Assembly (NCBI RefSeq): GCF_037975245.1
Contig: NC_092565.1
Location: forward strand, 8,114,999 to 8,178,998
Length of the DNA stretch: 64,000 nt
Origin: Apostichopus japonicus
Lineage: Eukaryota > Echinodermata > Holothuroidea > Aspidochirotida > Stichopodidae
Direction of reading: 5' to 3'
Positions 29,491 through 41,900 of the stretch are shown piece after piece. The notes below the pieces were generated by a model. It did no database searches, was not told where the DNA came from, and saw only the letters and a list, made by a program, of their open reading frames with translations. The translations under genes and the position numbers were made by a program. How positions within the stretch are numbered: position 1 is the stretch's first letter; each line of letters opens with the position of its first letter.

Positions 29491-31737
29491 ACTTTAAAAT
29501 GGTTAAAACAGTAACTGTTCTCATTCGTACTGTTCTTAGGATTCCGATTACTGTAATTACATTAAGTAAATGGTTACTTGGATGCTGAGTTTAGTCTACC
29601 TAATATGACAATTGACTGCTGCAGGACCTGTTTTTGGTTCATTCACTTGAGGCATATCTATGAATGAGTTGTGCAAACATATTAGATGAATCTGAAAATG
29701 TTGTTGCTAGCCTTCAGTTAAAAGAATTCTAAAATCCCATGGCATATATGAAACCTGGTTACGTATTCAATTCAAATTAATTATCATACAGGTGTTTCAA
29801 AAGATTGCATTAATCTTGCAATTATTTTTTGTCAAAACTAGCTGGAATCAGGGAAGTAACATGAAATGAATTTTGTTTGTGTACGATAATAGTAATATTA
29901 GTTGTAATATTTCTGAAGCTTAGTTATCTTCCAGATTATTGCTGGACTTCCTATTGGTGAAAATCTGTTGAGCTTTACAGGGTCCGTTTTCTTAATTTAT
30001 CTTCATTCCAGGAAATTTTTTTGCTGTTTTGTCAGACCTGAAAAGTATTTTAAATTTCTCCAGAGACAGTTGATGCCTTTTAGGTTTGTTGGTTTAGGTT
30101 TGAAGCATATTGGGAAATAGGTTCCTTTGTGGTTTATCCTGCATTAGTAAGGCTGTACTGTATTACGATAAGAGAGTGTCACTTTACTATACACATAAAA
30201 GGAATCGGAGACAGGATTTCAATAGTGATTACTCATACTGAATGTGATTGTTTTCAGTACTAACCTTTAGGAACTTAAGACTTGTTTGTGCCTGTTTTAC
30301 AAGATATCCAATCCTGCTTGCTTTTATGACATTTTGCAGCTTAGTAAGCCTTTCTTTGATGCTGAAAAATCAAGAAATATAAAGGTGGGTTGAAAGCCAA
30401 TTGATTAAACTATGCAAAGAACATCTATTTAGGGTACTGAATGCAACTATCAAAGTTTAAGTGTTAGTGACCCTTGTATAGCCCTCAGATGGTTACTTTG
30501 TACAAACGCGCTTAAAATGCATTGAAGACTCGCCCCAAACCATGTGTCGCCCTCTGAAAAAATTCACTTTCCGTTGCTTGCAAGTGAAGTTTTCTTCTTG
30601 TCGCTGCAAAATATAGACAGTAATGAGAAGTGATACCTTGTTATCTTTTATCTGGACCTGAGATCAGGGAGCTCCATAACAACTCCCTGCTGAGATGTCC
30701 ATCACTGCTATGTACACTGTGTTGTGGGTATTGACCATTGCTGCATGTATTGACTGTACATTAGTGTCTGTGTGTGTATTTTCTGGGATCAATGGTGGTG
30801 TCTAACACTTCTGTTACACCTCATACAAAACTAGGTCAGATTACTGGCATCAGACGTTTCTTTGTTTCTTAAGTGAAACAAAGAAATACAACAAATGCAC
30901 ACTGTTTCCAAAAAATTGATGTGATCTGCTGCTTGTAGAAGACCTGCTCTCCCAAAGACAATGTTCTCTGTAGCTTGCATGGGAGCTGGAGGGGATGGGG
31001 GTGCTTTTAATAAGCAAAGATGAACAATGATCAAGCTTATCTTTTTTGATGCATACCAATTTCAAGTTTTTTCATTTTTTATTGTAAAAGCTTTTAATAG
31101 CATTTTGCTTCACTAACTAAAGTTTGATACAAACTGTAAAATTGTCTTGGAAGAGAAATGTCAATGAATTGCCTTATCACCTGTTTTACAAATATTGGTG
31201 TCATAATATTAAACATATAGACTTTGTTAGAACAATAGTTGATAATACCATTTTCTTCTTATTTGTTTCTTTGTTTTCTTTGATTGATGTCATTTTTATT
31301 CATTGCCCTTTGCAGCAAGAACTGATTTTAGGAGCTACGAACGGTTCCATTCTTCCACTTTGTAATTTATGTACACCGATGCATATCATGTTGTGGGAAT
31401 ATTTTCAAGGTCAGGAGAAGGCTATTGTCTGTTACACCATTTTGATCTCAATATGTAAATTGAGGTTGGAGGGTGGGGGGGGGGTGGCAGCGGTGTGTGC
31501 AAAGGGGATGGACATGGCATTCTGGGCACATTCAGTTGCCAGGATGAAAATTACATAATTTTCAGCTCCCGGGTGGCTTGATGTACTAGTTCATAGGAAA
31601 GTCTAAGATTGATTGAAATCCCATTTGGTAAACTGACTAATCGGTATAGTCCAAATCTAATCCAGTTTAATCAGTAGTATCTAAATCCAGAAAATGTAGA
31701 TGTAAGCATTCCCAAGACCTCACCCCACTCCCCTTTA

Positions 31738-31905
31738 CTCTTAGCCAATAACAGCTGTGTACAGTTTTAATTATTATGAAACAAATCGCCGCTTTTGTTG
31801 GTTTACATTTTATGAAACGTTCTTTGACCAGTCACTACAGTCCCAAAAAGGTTAGTCAGTCTCGACATCGATCTAAAGTCCGATGAAAAGTGGTGAATGT
31901 ACCCT
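31738..31905 (+). repeat. Short dispersed repeat with gtgaatgtac end, copy 1
   Basis: It begins gccaataaca and ends ggtgaatgtaccctcctg. Related copies, similarly spaced internally, lie at 33556-33698 (gccaataaca ... gtgaatgtacccccctgg) and 34689-34806 (gccgataata ... ggtgaatgtac). The interior is poorly conserved. Confidence 0.45.
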
Positions 31906-32956
31906 CCTGAATCCAGGGGTGTCATTCATGGGGGGGGGTTGGACAGGGGACACGTCCCTCCACTTTCTGAAGGGTGTGGGACAAAATCAAATATGCCCCC
32001 TCTCTCAGGTTTAGTGACTGACTCGTGTAGGCGCTGGGCCTATCAGGCTCTTAATGTATTTTGTATCGCATAAAAGGAGCTCAAACATTGTGCTGTGAAA
32101 TTAGAAGTATAATTCATGTTTAATTCTCATCTGCTCCTCAACAACCCCTCCCCGATGAAAAAATAGAACTTTTCAAGTGGGTTTTAAAAAAGAAGTATGG
32201 ATTTCATTTATAGCTATATGCTAAGCCAGCAGATAAAGAAAGCTCGCAGCATGCGCGAATCTCCTTTCCAGTACATTATTTTCGTATTTGATAGTATGTT
32301 GTATTATCACGTACACGCAATATAGCGCTGCATGTTAATTACATTGTTATTATAGTTTGTTTAATAATGCCACTCATGATAGTTTCAAGTGCCTTTGACA
32401 TAATTACATATTTCATTGGAGTTTTGAAACAGATACGTAATGTGCTTAGCCTGGTTGCTACGCTGCTAGTCATGTTGTTGTTATAACCAGGTTAATTATT
32501 ATACCGCATGTAGTAGTTTCGAACATGTTCACAAAAATATTATATTTGTGATTTAGTCAAACAATGCCAGGTACAGGGACGTAGCCTGTGGGACAGGGGT
32601 GCAGCTGTCATGCACCGTTAGATTTCCATTCATAAATGATGCTATTTCAGTTTCAGTTAGGAAATGATCATATCATTCCTTCTGATTTCATTGATGAGTA
32701 ATGTGACCTCAATATTCTAGATACGTAGTGTAGGAATTTTGCGTTCAAAAATAACACAAGGTTTATTTTAACGCGCTCAGTACGTATATGCCCGATCGCG
32801 GATTCGATGACCGTCCGTTGAATTATTTCGGTTGTTTCGGTTTCACGAGTTTTGTTAGAATAACAATAAACGCAGAGAGCTCCTAAGATTTAATCTGCGT
32901 GAACAGTGTAGCAGTCTAAACTGAAACTATACGGTTCATAAATATATTTACTAAGT

Positions 32957-32988
32957 ATTGGCCTATATATATTATGATATAGGCCAAT
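32957..32988. repeat. Perfect 12-bp-stem hairpin
   Basis: ATTGGCCTATAT (32957-32968) pairs fully with ATATAGGCCAAT (32977-32988) across an 8-base loop. No function is evident; it may be a transposon end. Confidence 0.6.
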
Positions 32989-33555
32989 CAGTTTCATCAG
33001 TGGCGTCACCAGACATTTAAATCTTGGGGGGAGGGGGGGGGAACAGGGAGGGCACAGCACTTAATTAGGGTCACCTTATTTATTTGTGAATGCCGCGCTC
33101 TGGAGAGGGGTCAAGGGGAGGGTGTGTCCCCTATGAGAATTTTTTATTAATTTAGGGTCTCAAGATGCAATCTGGTGCTATACAATTTGCAACTAGAAGT
33201 AAATTTATGTTCAAGAATTTCGGGCTTAGTCTGTCCGATATTTATGTTTTTAACTGAGGCGGATAAAAAACGTTGTACAAAAAATGGAAATTAACCCATT
33301 AAGATCCCATAAGGGCCCCTTGGGCGGGCCCCACCCGATCAAGGCATATCGCCAAGGCCGCTCGTCATATCCGCCAAGTTATTTAATTCCTCTCTCTTAT
33401 ATGGTACTTTTGTGATTTCAACTCGCTACTAGAGAGCAAGAAATATCTAAAAACGCCTTGAGAGATACTCAATAGAATTTGATAGTAAATCCTCTTTTTG
33501 GACATTATGTTACTTTCGTTTAAAATGTTGCAGCTTCCGGAACTTTACACCCATC

Positions 33556-33698
33556 CACGTATTCCCAGCCAATAACATTTTTCAGTATGCTTATGAACAA
33601 GATATGCTCCTTTTGTTGCACTAAAGTCGGTCCGAAATCGCCCTATATACATCACCACACTTTCAATTGAAAATAGTGAATGTACCCCCCTGGTTGGG
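33556..33698 (+). repeat. Short dispersed repeat with gtgaatgtac end, copy 2
   Basis: It shares its first ten bases (gccaataaca) and terminal gtgaatgtaccc(c)cctg with the copy at 31738. It lies in the intergenic region before the TIA-like gene. Confidence 0.45.
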
Positions 33699-34340
33699 AT
33701 TTAGATATTTAGATTGTTTAGATAAAACATCAATGTCTCAGTCCATTTTTTTAATGGTCGCTGTACATCCCCATATAGTGACGCCATGTAAGGGGAAACA
33801 GAGAGAACGATTTTTTACCTTCCTGGGGAGGTGCCGGCATATATAGCCCATTCGGACACGTATCTGCAACGGACCGACCCAGTGAACCGGAGTTTTCTTT
33901 TGCTGTGCTAGACGAACTGGTCAGTAATAATTTCGTTTAAATTTGTTCACGCCAACTATATGTACGCTTCTTCAGAAACGGCGCCAAGGGCAATGGGGAA
34001 TTTGCCTTTCCCGCATCAAGATGTTCACCCCCAGTCGGCAGCGGTAATGAAACGTTCTCCTTTTACGTCCACTGAAACATCCTTTATTTTGGGTATAATA
34101 TTAGGCTGTCAAAATGCTAAACCTTCCGGGGATTCGCCCCTACAGGGACTTTGAAATACATTGCATATACATACATACTATAGATATTTTGTAAAAAAGG
34201 TCACCCAGGAAAGAACCATATGGGCACGAAAACCAAGCTACTGAACGACGTACATGATACGCCCTCAAACCCAGTCCCATTGCATTGGGACTGTGACTGT
34301 GTGATCATCGTCGGGTGTGTATCACCATTCCCCTCGAAAG

Positions 34341-34386
34341 AAAACAGATACTACACATGATCTTAGCCAAAAGGCCTAGAAGCGAT
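34341..34386 (-). pseudogene. U2 snRNA 5'-end pseudogene
   Basis: On the minus strand, from 34386, the sequence matches the first about 46 nt of U2 snRNA with few changes: ATCGCTTCT, then GGCCTTTTGGCTAAGATCA and GTGTAGTATCTGTT, including the branch-point-pairing GTAGTA. Beyond that, similarity ends: no stem IIa, Sm site or usual 3' loops can be aligned. A strong inverted repeat (cagtcccattgcattgggactg, 34271-34292) lies about 50 bases further on. Read as a truncated retropseudogene or snRNA-derived chimera. Confidence 0.7.
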
Positions 34387-34688
34387 ACCTACTATAGAGT
34401 GTATTTAAAATAATTTCAGGAGAACTGTCTGAAAGCCTTGCAGCTTCCGTGCTTGGAATACTTTCCACATAAAGTAACTTCCCCTTTCTCACATGTGCTA
34501 CGAGAAAACAAGAAATACATCAAACCTAACTTCATTTCCGGGGCTGCCCCCCGTACGTGGAACCTCAAACAGGACGAAATTTTAATAAATAAACTCAGCA
34601 GTGTCCTGAGATACAGTTCGTGAAATGTAAGTATAATTTCTCAAGAACAAGAACTATAGGCCTCTATGTGGCCTATCTGAAGTACTGC

Positions 34689-34806
34689 AGCACTCCCAGC
34701 CGATAATAGTGTACGACAATGCAAGTTGCCCCTTATCTGTTATTTCCGATATGTTGCTCAGGTAGTCACTGCAAGTTGGTCAAAATGGTGAATGTACGAC
34801 CATAGT
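34689..34806 (+). repeat. Short dispersed repeat with gtgaatgtac end, copy 3
   Basis: It starts cccagccgataata and ends tcaaaatggtgaatgtac, like the copies near 31.8 and 33.6 kb. It ends about 30 bases before the hAT-like MITE. Confidence 0.4.
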
Positions 34807-34837
34807 TATTACTTGAATTTGAATTTCATGTAAAAAC

Positions 34838-35169
34838 CAGGCGCGTAGCCAGGAATTTGCCAAGGGAGGGGCGAAACTGTAGATTCGGCATTGCAAACTA
34901 TCAGAGCCTTCTTTATATAAGGCTCTGCAAACTATCTAAGCGTAGCGCCACCATATTTGGCGCGAAGCGTACAAGAAAATTTTGGCTGTAAATGCCTCCC
35001 AGATCGCCGGAAATGGCACTTCCCATGCCTTGTTAGTTGCATCTTAGCATTTTCTCTTTTGAAAATACTAGCGATATCATAAAAACCTTAAAAAAATTTG
35101 TAAAAAATATGCTCAAGGTGGGGGGGGGGGGCGGCTGGCCCCTTCGCCCCCCCCTTGGGTACGCGCCTG
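34838..35169. mobile_element. hAT-like MITE, 332 bp, with 8-bp target duplication
   Basis: The left end starts CAGGCGCGTAGCCA and the right end, reverse-complemented, starts CAGGCGCGTACCCA. Both flanks carry the identical 8-mer GTAAAAAC (34830-34837 and 35170-35177). CAG-starting ends with 8-bp duplications are the hAT superfamily signature. The interior has no transposase, a small inverted repeat (agagcctt...aaggctct) and a terminal poly-G/poly-C stretch. The perfect duplication suggests insertion that is not very old. Confidence 0.82.
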
Positions 35170-35919
35170 GTAAAAACTATAAAAAAAAAAAGATAAATAA
35201 AAATTGTGTTCATTGATGATGTGTGGGATAGGGAGGAGTGGACATGTTAGAAAGCGCCCACAACTGTTCATGATGTGCACTTTATACTTGTGCGTTCTTG
35301 CACTTCCAAAATTTGTGCCCTTCCCCAAAGTGTTTGCTCCCCCACTTTCCCCCCTCCGCGCCACGTTTGAACTTCTATAGTGTCCCCACTGCCCCCACCC
35401 ACATTCTCTACATCGAAGTCGGCTTCAACGATCCCCTCCTTTTGTTTTTGGAACCCTGTCGATGAGCGGGCGGAATATTTCATCGTCCGTAGTTGTTTGC
35501 AGATGAAACAATGAATGAAAAAGCTGTAAAGTAAACTGCCGTACGAGAACTTTGAATTCCGGTGCTTCCATGCCATCCCCTCCCCCAACATCTGTCCAAA
35601 ATACTCCCCTTTAGTAAGTTCCCACAATGCTTAGTAATGACTGCCTGCACAAAAGTGACGCTTTGTAAGTCGCTTCATATTATTGACGCTCTACTCACGC
35701 TCATGCCATGTCACATGTGCTTGTTGCACGCTATTACACTCATATACATGTTTCGCCTAGCCTATATGATATTGTACAAATACACAGTACATATGTACGT
35801 ATAGCATCTATAGGCACGCAAACTTTTTTTTATGCACAGGCACCGTATTAGTACGTACACGTAATATAGGCTTTACAGGTTACACACGCATGGTATGGAA
35901 CGGAGTAGCCGGCGTCATA

Positions 35920-38900
35920 ATGGAGTCTTGGAGCATGTACAAAACCCAAATGCAGCAGCAGGTAAATTATATATGACTGTATTTCCCTTACAGTACATGG
36001 AAAGTAATTTCAAACTAACAATTATTTTATTCTTTCTCTCCTAGGAACATGGGGATGAAAGCCAGAGAACCCTGTAAGTATAAAGTAACTTCTCCTATTT
36101 CCCTACAGCCTAGGCTATTAGCCTAACGTACAGCATAACCTAGTGTTAAGCATGTATAACGTGTAACTCGTAAATCATGAGGTCTAACAATAGGAGTGTT
36201 ACGTTAGGCTATAGTATAGCCCATAGGGGTACAACTAGTATAGAATACCCGAGTATAGAATAAGTCCGCGGTGTAGCCGGTTTCTTCGTCACAATGCCCA
36301 CAAAGTACAACAAAGATTAACAGATCTTATTATATAGCCTAATGCAGCAAGGGTATTTAACTAAGTAAAAGGATGCAAGCAGGGTAGCCACTCCCTGGGA
36401 AACCTTGGGACTTAGGCCTACAAATACTTTCAAACTTTCTTAATATTTAACTGGCGTAATAACATACTTCTTTGGACAGAGCTGGTGTAGCCACTCCTAG
36501 GAAAACTTTGCACTTATCCGAGGACTAGTCTTTTTTGAAAACATCGTCACACGTACATGTATTAACAATTCTAATTATAAAAGGCCTGAATCAAAAGGGT
36601 CATACTAATTAGCGTCAACAGGCCGATTTCACGACAACTCAAGACAACAAGTTTAAAATACCATCAAATACAATGGATGTAATCAGAGTGTATCTGGAAA
36701 CACATTTAAAACTGACTGGAACCAGCTTGCCTACAAATTTTTCACCGGAAAAAAAGGTTTTTTGTTGTAAAAATCGTCAAGTTTCTCAGTCCGTTGCATT
36801 GGACGACGTGATGCTAGTGCGCTTGTGCAATGACATTGGACCGCACCATTACACTACAGATAAGTGCAATTTTTAAGTCGAGAATGGTGCTCAAACACTC
36901 GTGTCAATGTCTTTACAAGACGTCAAAAGTAAAATAAGCAAAGACTTATACAGAATAAATTACACGGAAAGAATAATAAAACCAGACAAAATAATAGTTA
37001 GCAAGACTCTTAAAATTAATAAAAACATATGTAATTACAAGGGAAAAACAATAAAAAATTTTCACTATTTTAAAAACATTCAATGATTTGATGTGGAGTT
37101 CATTCATCATACTACTTTGGTGCTTTCTTACTACGTCAACCCGCCTTACCAGAGCCGTATATTCTAAATATACGGCTCTGCACCTTACTAACACTGTACA
37201 CAAAGGTAGTTCGCAAACCCTAACACAAACCAACCCATATCATAATGGTGCGGTCCAAAGTCTTTGCGCAGGCGCAATAGCATCACGTCGTCCAATTCTA
37301 CGGATGGAGAAAGTTGACTATTTTTACGAAAAACAAATTTTTTGCTGTGAAAAATATGTATGCACGATACTTTCAGTCAGTTTCAAACGTGTTTCTAGAT
37401 ACACTTTGATTACAACCATTGTATTTGATGGTATTTTACACTTGTTGGCTTGAGTTGTCTTGAGTTTTCGTGAAATCGGCCTGTTGACGCTAATTAGTAT
37501 GACCGAATCAAAATACTGTTTTTGTGAAAACTTTCTTAACATTTAACTGGAGTAGGAAATGATTGGAGTCAGTGATGGGTTGTTCCTCTTATATTACTGC
37601 AAGGGTATTTGAACGAAGTAGCCGGTATAGCCACTCCAGAGTCCTGGGGAAACCTTTGGACTTAGAATACTTTCAAACTTTCTTAACTTAAAAACTTGCA
37701 TAAGAAGAGACTCCTTTTTGAAGGAACCGTTGGACAGATATTTCAAAACATGATGGAAATGTCAACGTAGCGACCCAATTGAGGGGATGTTTTCGTGTGG
37801 TGGTATATTCTATAAGTGCTCCCTATGGGCACCAACAGGCCCAGAGAAAGTGCATCTTTTTTCACTGTTGTACACAATTTTTATGTTAAGAGTGGGGTAG
37901 TACTTTCCTCAGTTTTAGTTAACAATTAAAATTGTCAAATGAATGGGATCAGTGTTCAGTTTTACCTAAATTACATTTTGCGGTCATTAACATAAGTTTT
38001 AAGTTTAGACCTAATCCTAATTTGGGCTGTTAGGGTTACTATGTTAGGACATAGGCCTTACAGTTATACTCAGCAAATTGAAAGGTTCATGATGCAGACA
38101 GCTTCTTTGTATTCAACTAGGTCTAGGATTGAGGTTTGGTTGGCTTTCGCTTTAAGTTATGTCAAGGGCCTTAGGCTAGAAACCTGATCTGAGGCCATGC
38201 AGACTTCGATATCTTCTCCCAAGTCCTAGGCTAGGTGGTGTATGCTTTGGTGTGTGATTTGCATTGTGTTAAGTCCTATTGCAAGTCTAAGTTTGCATGT
38301 CCTAAGTTTGCATGTGATTATTATGTAATGTTATGGCTAGTAGACCATAGGCTTGGGGTTCGGTTTGTCCTATCCTATACAGCAAGACAATATAAGTAGT
38401 GATGGGATAGTCCAAACATAAATTTGCTATTTTCGGTATGTCCTCCGAGTACCCAATTCTTACGCATGCAACCCTATAAGCCTAATGTTTATAGACCATG
38501 GAGGCCTTCATTCACGTATGTGGTAAGACTAAACAATTGTTTAACCCATGAACTGATTTCTACATGACACCTGCATATTTATATAGACTACAAGCGACGT
38601 TTTCCCCCAAATGATGTTTTTTAGTGATCTATGAAAAAGTTTTGTTACTTGTAAATGTGCAACTCTTTGGCATTTCCAGCCTAACAATGCAATGCCCCAT
38701 TGACTAAATTACACATGAAAATGTGGTTTGCATGAAGAGAATTTCTTAAAGCATTTGTTGGGATATATTTACATTAAATTTGTAAAAATATGCAATGGGA
38801 GACCATGAACAGTATATTGTGCAAACCAAAACTTTCTGACAGGAATGTTACGATATGTGATATCATACTTGCACTAGGTCTATCCCCCAACCTGTTCTTT

Positions 38901-41900
38901 CATTGCGTGGCACTAAGGCTAGCGGTCCAGGAGGTCCCGGCTATTTATAGATTAGTTTGAAAGTCCATTAAAACTATATCAATCTACCCTTATTACTAAA
39001 TGATGATGTCCGATTTGTCATCATAGACCAATCACATGTTGCTTGATTCTTGCAAGTATGGACAAAATCTTTTTTGGGATCGTTCCTCTAAATTTGACAC
39101 AGGTTGTCAACTGATGAGCTGCTCCAGAGTACACAGATCAACTTGTGTTGCATTGAGTGTGCAAGTATGCAACGTGGAGAGATTTCTATACGGTACAGCA
39201 TGCACATGTGAAAGAGCAGTTGATCCAAACTTGGGAATAGTAAACAAATTTTCACCAAATTTTACACTTTAAACACATCAAGATAGAAGGGAATATCACA
39301 AAATGATGAAATAACAGAATACATTTGAATTTTGTCCACATTTTCATTAATGATATCAAGTGATTTTACAAAGTTCCAGACTGGGTAGTAACGGCTTGGA
39401 CAGGGTAGTATCTTTCTTGGTCATTCCTCTGGGTAACCGTTCCCATCACATCAGTTTTGAATGTTTTGCACAAGCAAGTTACGGCACATATTCATCACAA
39501 AGAATCCAATTGATTTCAGTACAATCTCAATCTACAATAAACAATGCTTATGTTTAACAATTTTAAGAAGACTAACTTTTGTTTGGGAAGGCTCCAGGTC
39601 CCCTTAAACAGTCTTTAAACCTGCTGTAAAGGTCACTCACCACTAATTCTGTTAGATTGTAAGGCTCCCTACTTGATCTTAAAGTGGTACAAAAGGTTTT
39701 CTTTTCACATCTTCACTGCAAATTGGTATGCCCAGCTTAACAGACTTTACTTCATTGTAGCTGTGCTTAGATCTAACAGATCTTCCACACATATTGAAAA
39801 CTATCAGTTTGGCATAATAGCTTTGCGAAAGTGAAAATCTGAAAATGGCAGTCTCAGTCTGTAAACTTCCTTGAAACACCTTAAACTTTGAAACATTGAT
39901 TGAAGTGTAATAATGTCATGTAGATAGCACACCAAAGAATGAGTCACAAGACACACCTCTTTCAAAACATACTTTCAGCTTTATTGAAAACAAAACAAAT
40001 CCAAACATCATCCTTCCATTTTAGATTACATATCACATTGACGCTTGGCCACGTCTGAAGTCACATGTTTCTTAATGGTTAATATTATCACATATAGTAT
40101 TGCAAATAATAGTTACGTATGGAATTGATTGATGTTACAGCAGCTCTAAAGATGCACAAATTGTTTTAACACAAGAAGAGAACAAGCACACAGTTTGTGT
40201 TATCCATGTTTAGTGAAATTTTAGCTGAAAGCAATTTGTTGACAGACTTAGACCAGACGTGGTGAATTTGTCTAGGCCTAACGTTAGGCTACTGACACTG
40301 CAGTATTGTTACTAGGATTATAAAAATGTGTCCGTGTGATGCATCATTTCTCAAAAATGTTTGTGTACGCTCAAAACTGAATACGAGTATGAGTACTTAC
40401 TACAAGCCTGCCCTTGCTCTCTTGTTTCCTGAAGCAAATTACAAATCTCCTGTGAGCCCACCCATGAGAGTAAATGTCCACAGGTTACAAGTTCCCTGTG
40501 TAGTGTAACCGGATTAAAATTGCCAAGAGTGAAGACAGCGCCATCATTACGATGAATGGGAAGTATTCATCAGTAGTTTGACCTATGAGTATGATGTTTT
40601 GATTGTGTTTGAATGAGTATGTGACGCTTGCTTGTAAACGCTCCAACTTCAATAGGATAACTGGGGTACATTTTGTATGTAGGTTCCCCTTAACTTAAGT
40701 AGAACTGGTTGGGATTGTTGTTGGTATTTGTCAAAGGTCAACACGGGTAAAAGTCTGAAAATAGTGTTCTACCAATATCTCAAAGAAGTTGCAGGAAGTT
40801 GAAACTTTGTTTATAGCTTGCCGTTTGTGAGTAGACGATTTGTAGTGTTTTCAATGAATGTCAAAAGTCAACAGAGGGAAAATCTTGTAAACATGATATC
40901 TCAAGGAAGGTTACCTATGTAGTTTTAATATTTGGCACGTGGATTTCCTGTAATTAGTTCAGCAAATGATATTGTATGTGGATGTCAAAGATTATTTGGG
41001 ATCAACAGAGAGCAAAATTTCAATCTATCAAAAGTGCTATATGTCCAGGACCAGGCTATAAAAGGAGCTCATATATGAATGGTTTGATAGCCTTGTGTAT
41101 GGTATAGTTTGTACACAATTTGATGTAGGTCAAGAGTTCAGTTGTCAGCAGGTGTCAACACTTGAACACTGTAAATTATTTCCAGATAGAAGACTGTAGC
41201 TGGTATATATGGCTATGGTTTCTCTATATTTAGTATAAGAACCCTAATGTTTTTGGTGGAGAGTACAGGTCATTTGGGTCTGGCAGAGGTTACACTCTGG
41301 AATTTTTAAAATGACACTATATGATAGGCAGTTTCATCTGATGCAATATCGGCATTTAACTTCCAACAATGAGCACCATGAGTTTAGTAATTCTTTGTGA
41401 AGGTCAAAGGTCATTGAGATCAGCAAGGGGGGAAGTGTTGATACCTTAAAAGCAGTATAGTTGGATAATTTGGTTATCAAGGTTCAGATTTCTACTTTGC
41501 TTCAAGTCAATTGTTGTTTAAGGCTAGTAGAATTCAATCCCTGGAAATTGTTCTGTTGAGTGAGAAGGTTATTTGAGGTCAACAGAGGTCAAAGTTTGAA
41601 AACCTTGTAAACATGTTACTCACAAAGTAGATGTTTGATGAATGTAATATTTAGAACATGGGTGCACCTTATTGAGTAGAAGAACTGTATTAGTCTATTG
41701 TTTTCTGTTGAGATCAAAGATGATTTGAGTTTAACAGAGTTCAAGTCTGGAAACCTTGTAAACAAGATAACTCAAAACTGTAATGTGGATGAACTTTATA
41801 TGTAGGATGTGGAAGTAGCATATTGATTAGAAGAAACTCAATTTTTTTCAGTGATGGTTTGAGGTCAACAGAGGTCAAAGTCTGAAAACCTAAGCTCTCA

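Larger units (their letters stand above)
28642..35919. other. Intergenic region between NHLRC2 and the TIA-like gene
   Basis: The 7.3 kb holds the NHLRC2 3' UTR, AGGTCA-type repeats (28900-29490), three copies of a short repeat ending in gtgaatgtac, poly-G tracts typical of decayed DNA transposon ends (near 31925, 33025 and 35120), a U2 pseudogene and a hAT-like MITE. The region from about 35180 to 35919 should contain the TIA-like promoter, but I see no defined element. No open frame here shows a recognisable domain. Confidence 0.5.

Noticed and set aside
31124-31558. 144-codon open frame between NHLRC2 and the TIA-like gene
   Set aside because: No recognisable motif, and it runs through a poly-G tract; composition is like surrounding intergenic DNA.
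32577-33060. hAT-like start cagggacgtagcctg and cagtggcgtcacc with poly-G tracts
   Set aside because: No matching opposite ends or target duplications could be found, so no element could be bounded.
35268-35627. 119-codon minus-strand open frame upstream of the TIA-like gene
   Set aside because: No recognised domain, built on purine-rich sequence; no matching exon structure.
37088-37453. Open frames within 36673-37542 on both strands
   Set aside because: They fall in the inverted arms of the Mutator-like element and mirror each other; no transposase motif.
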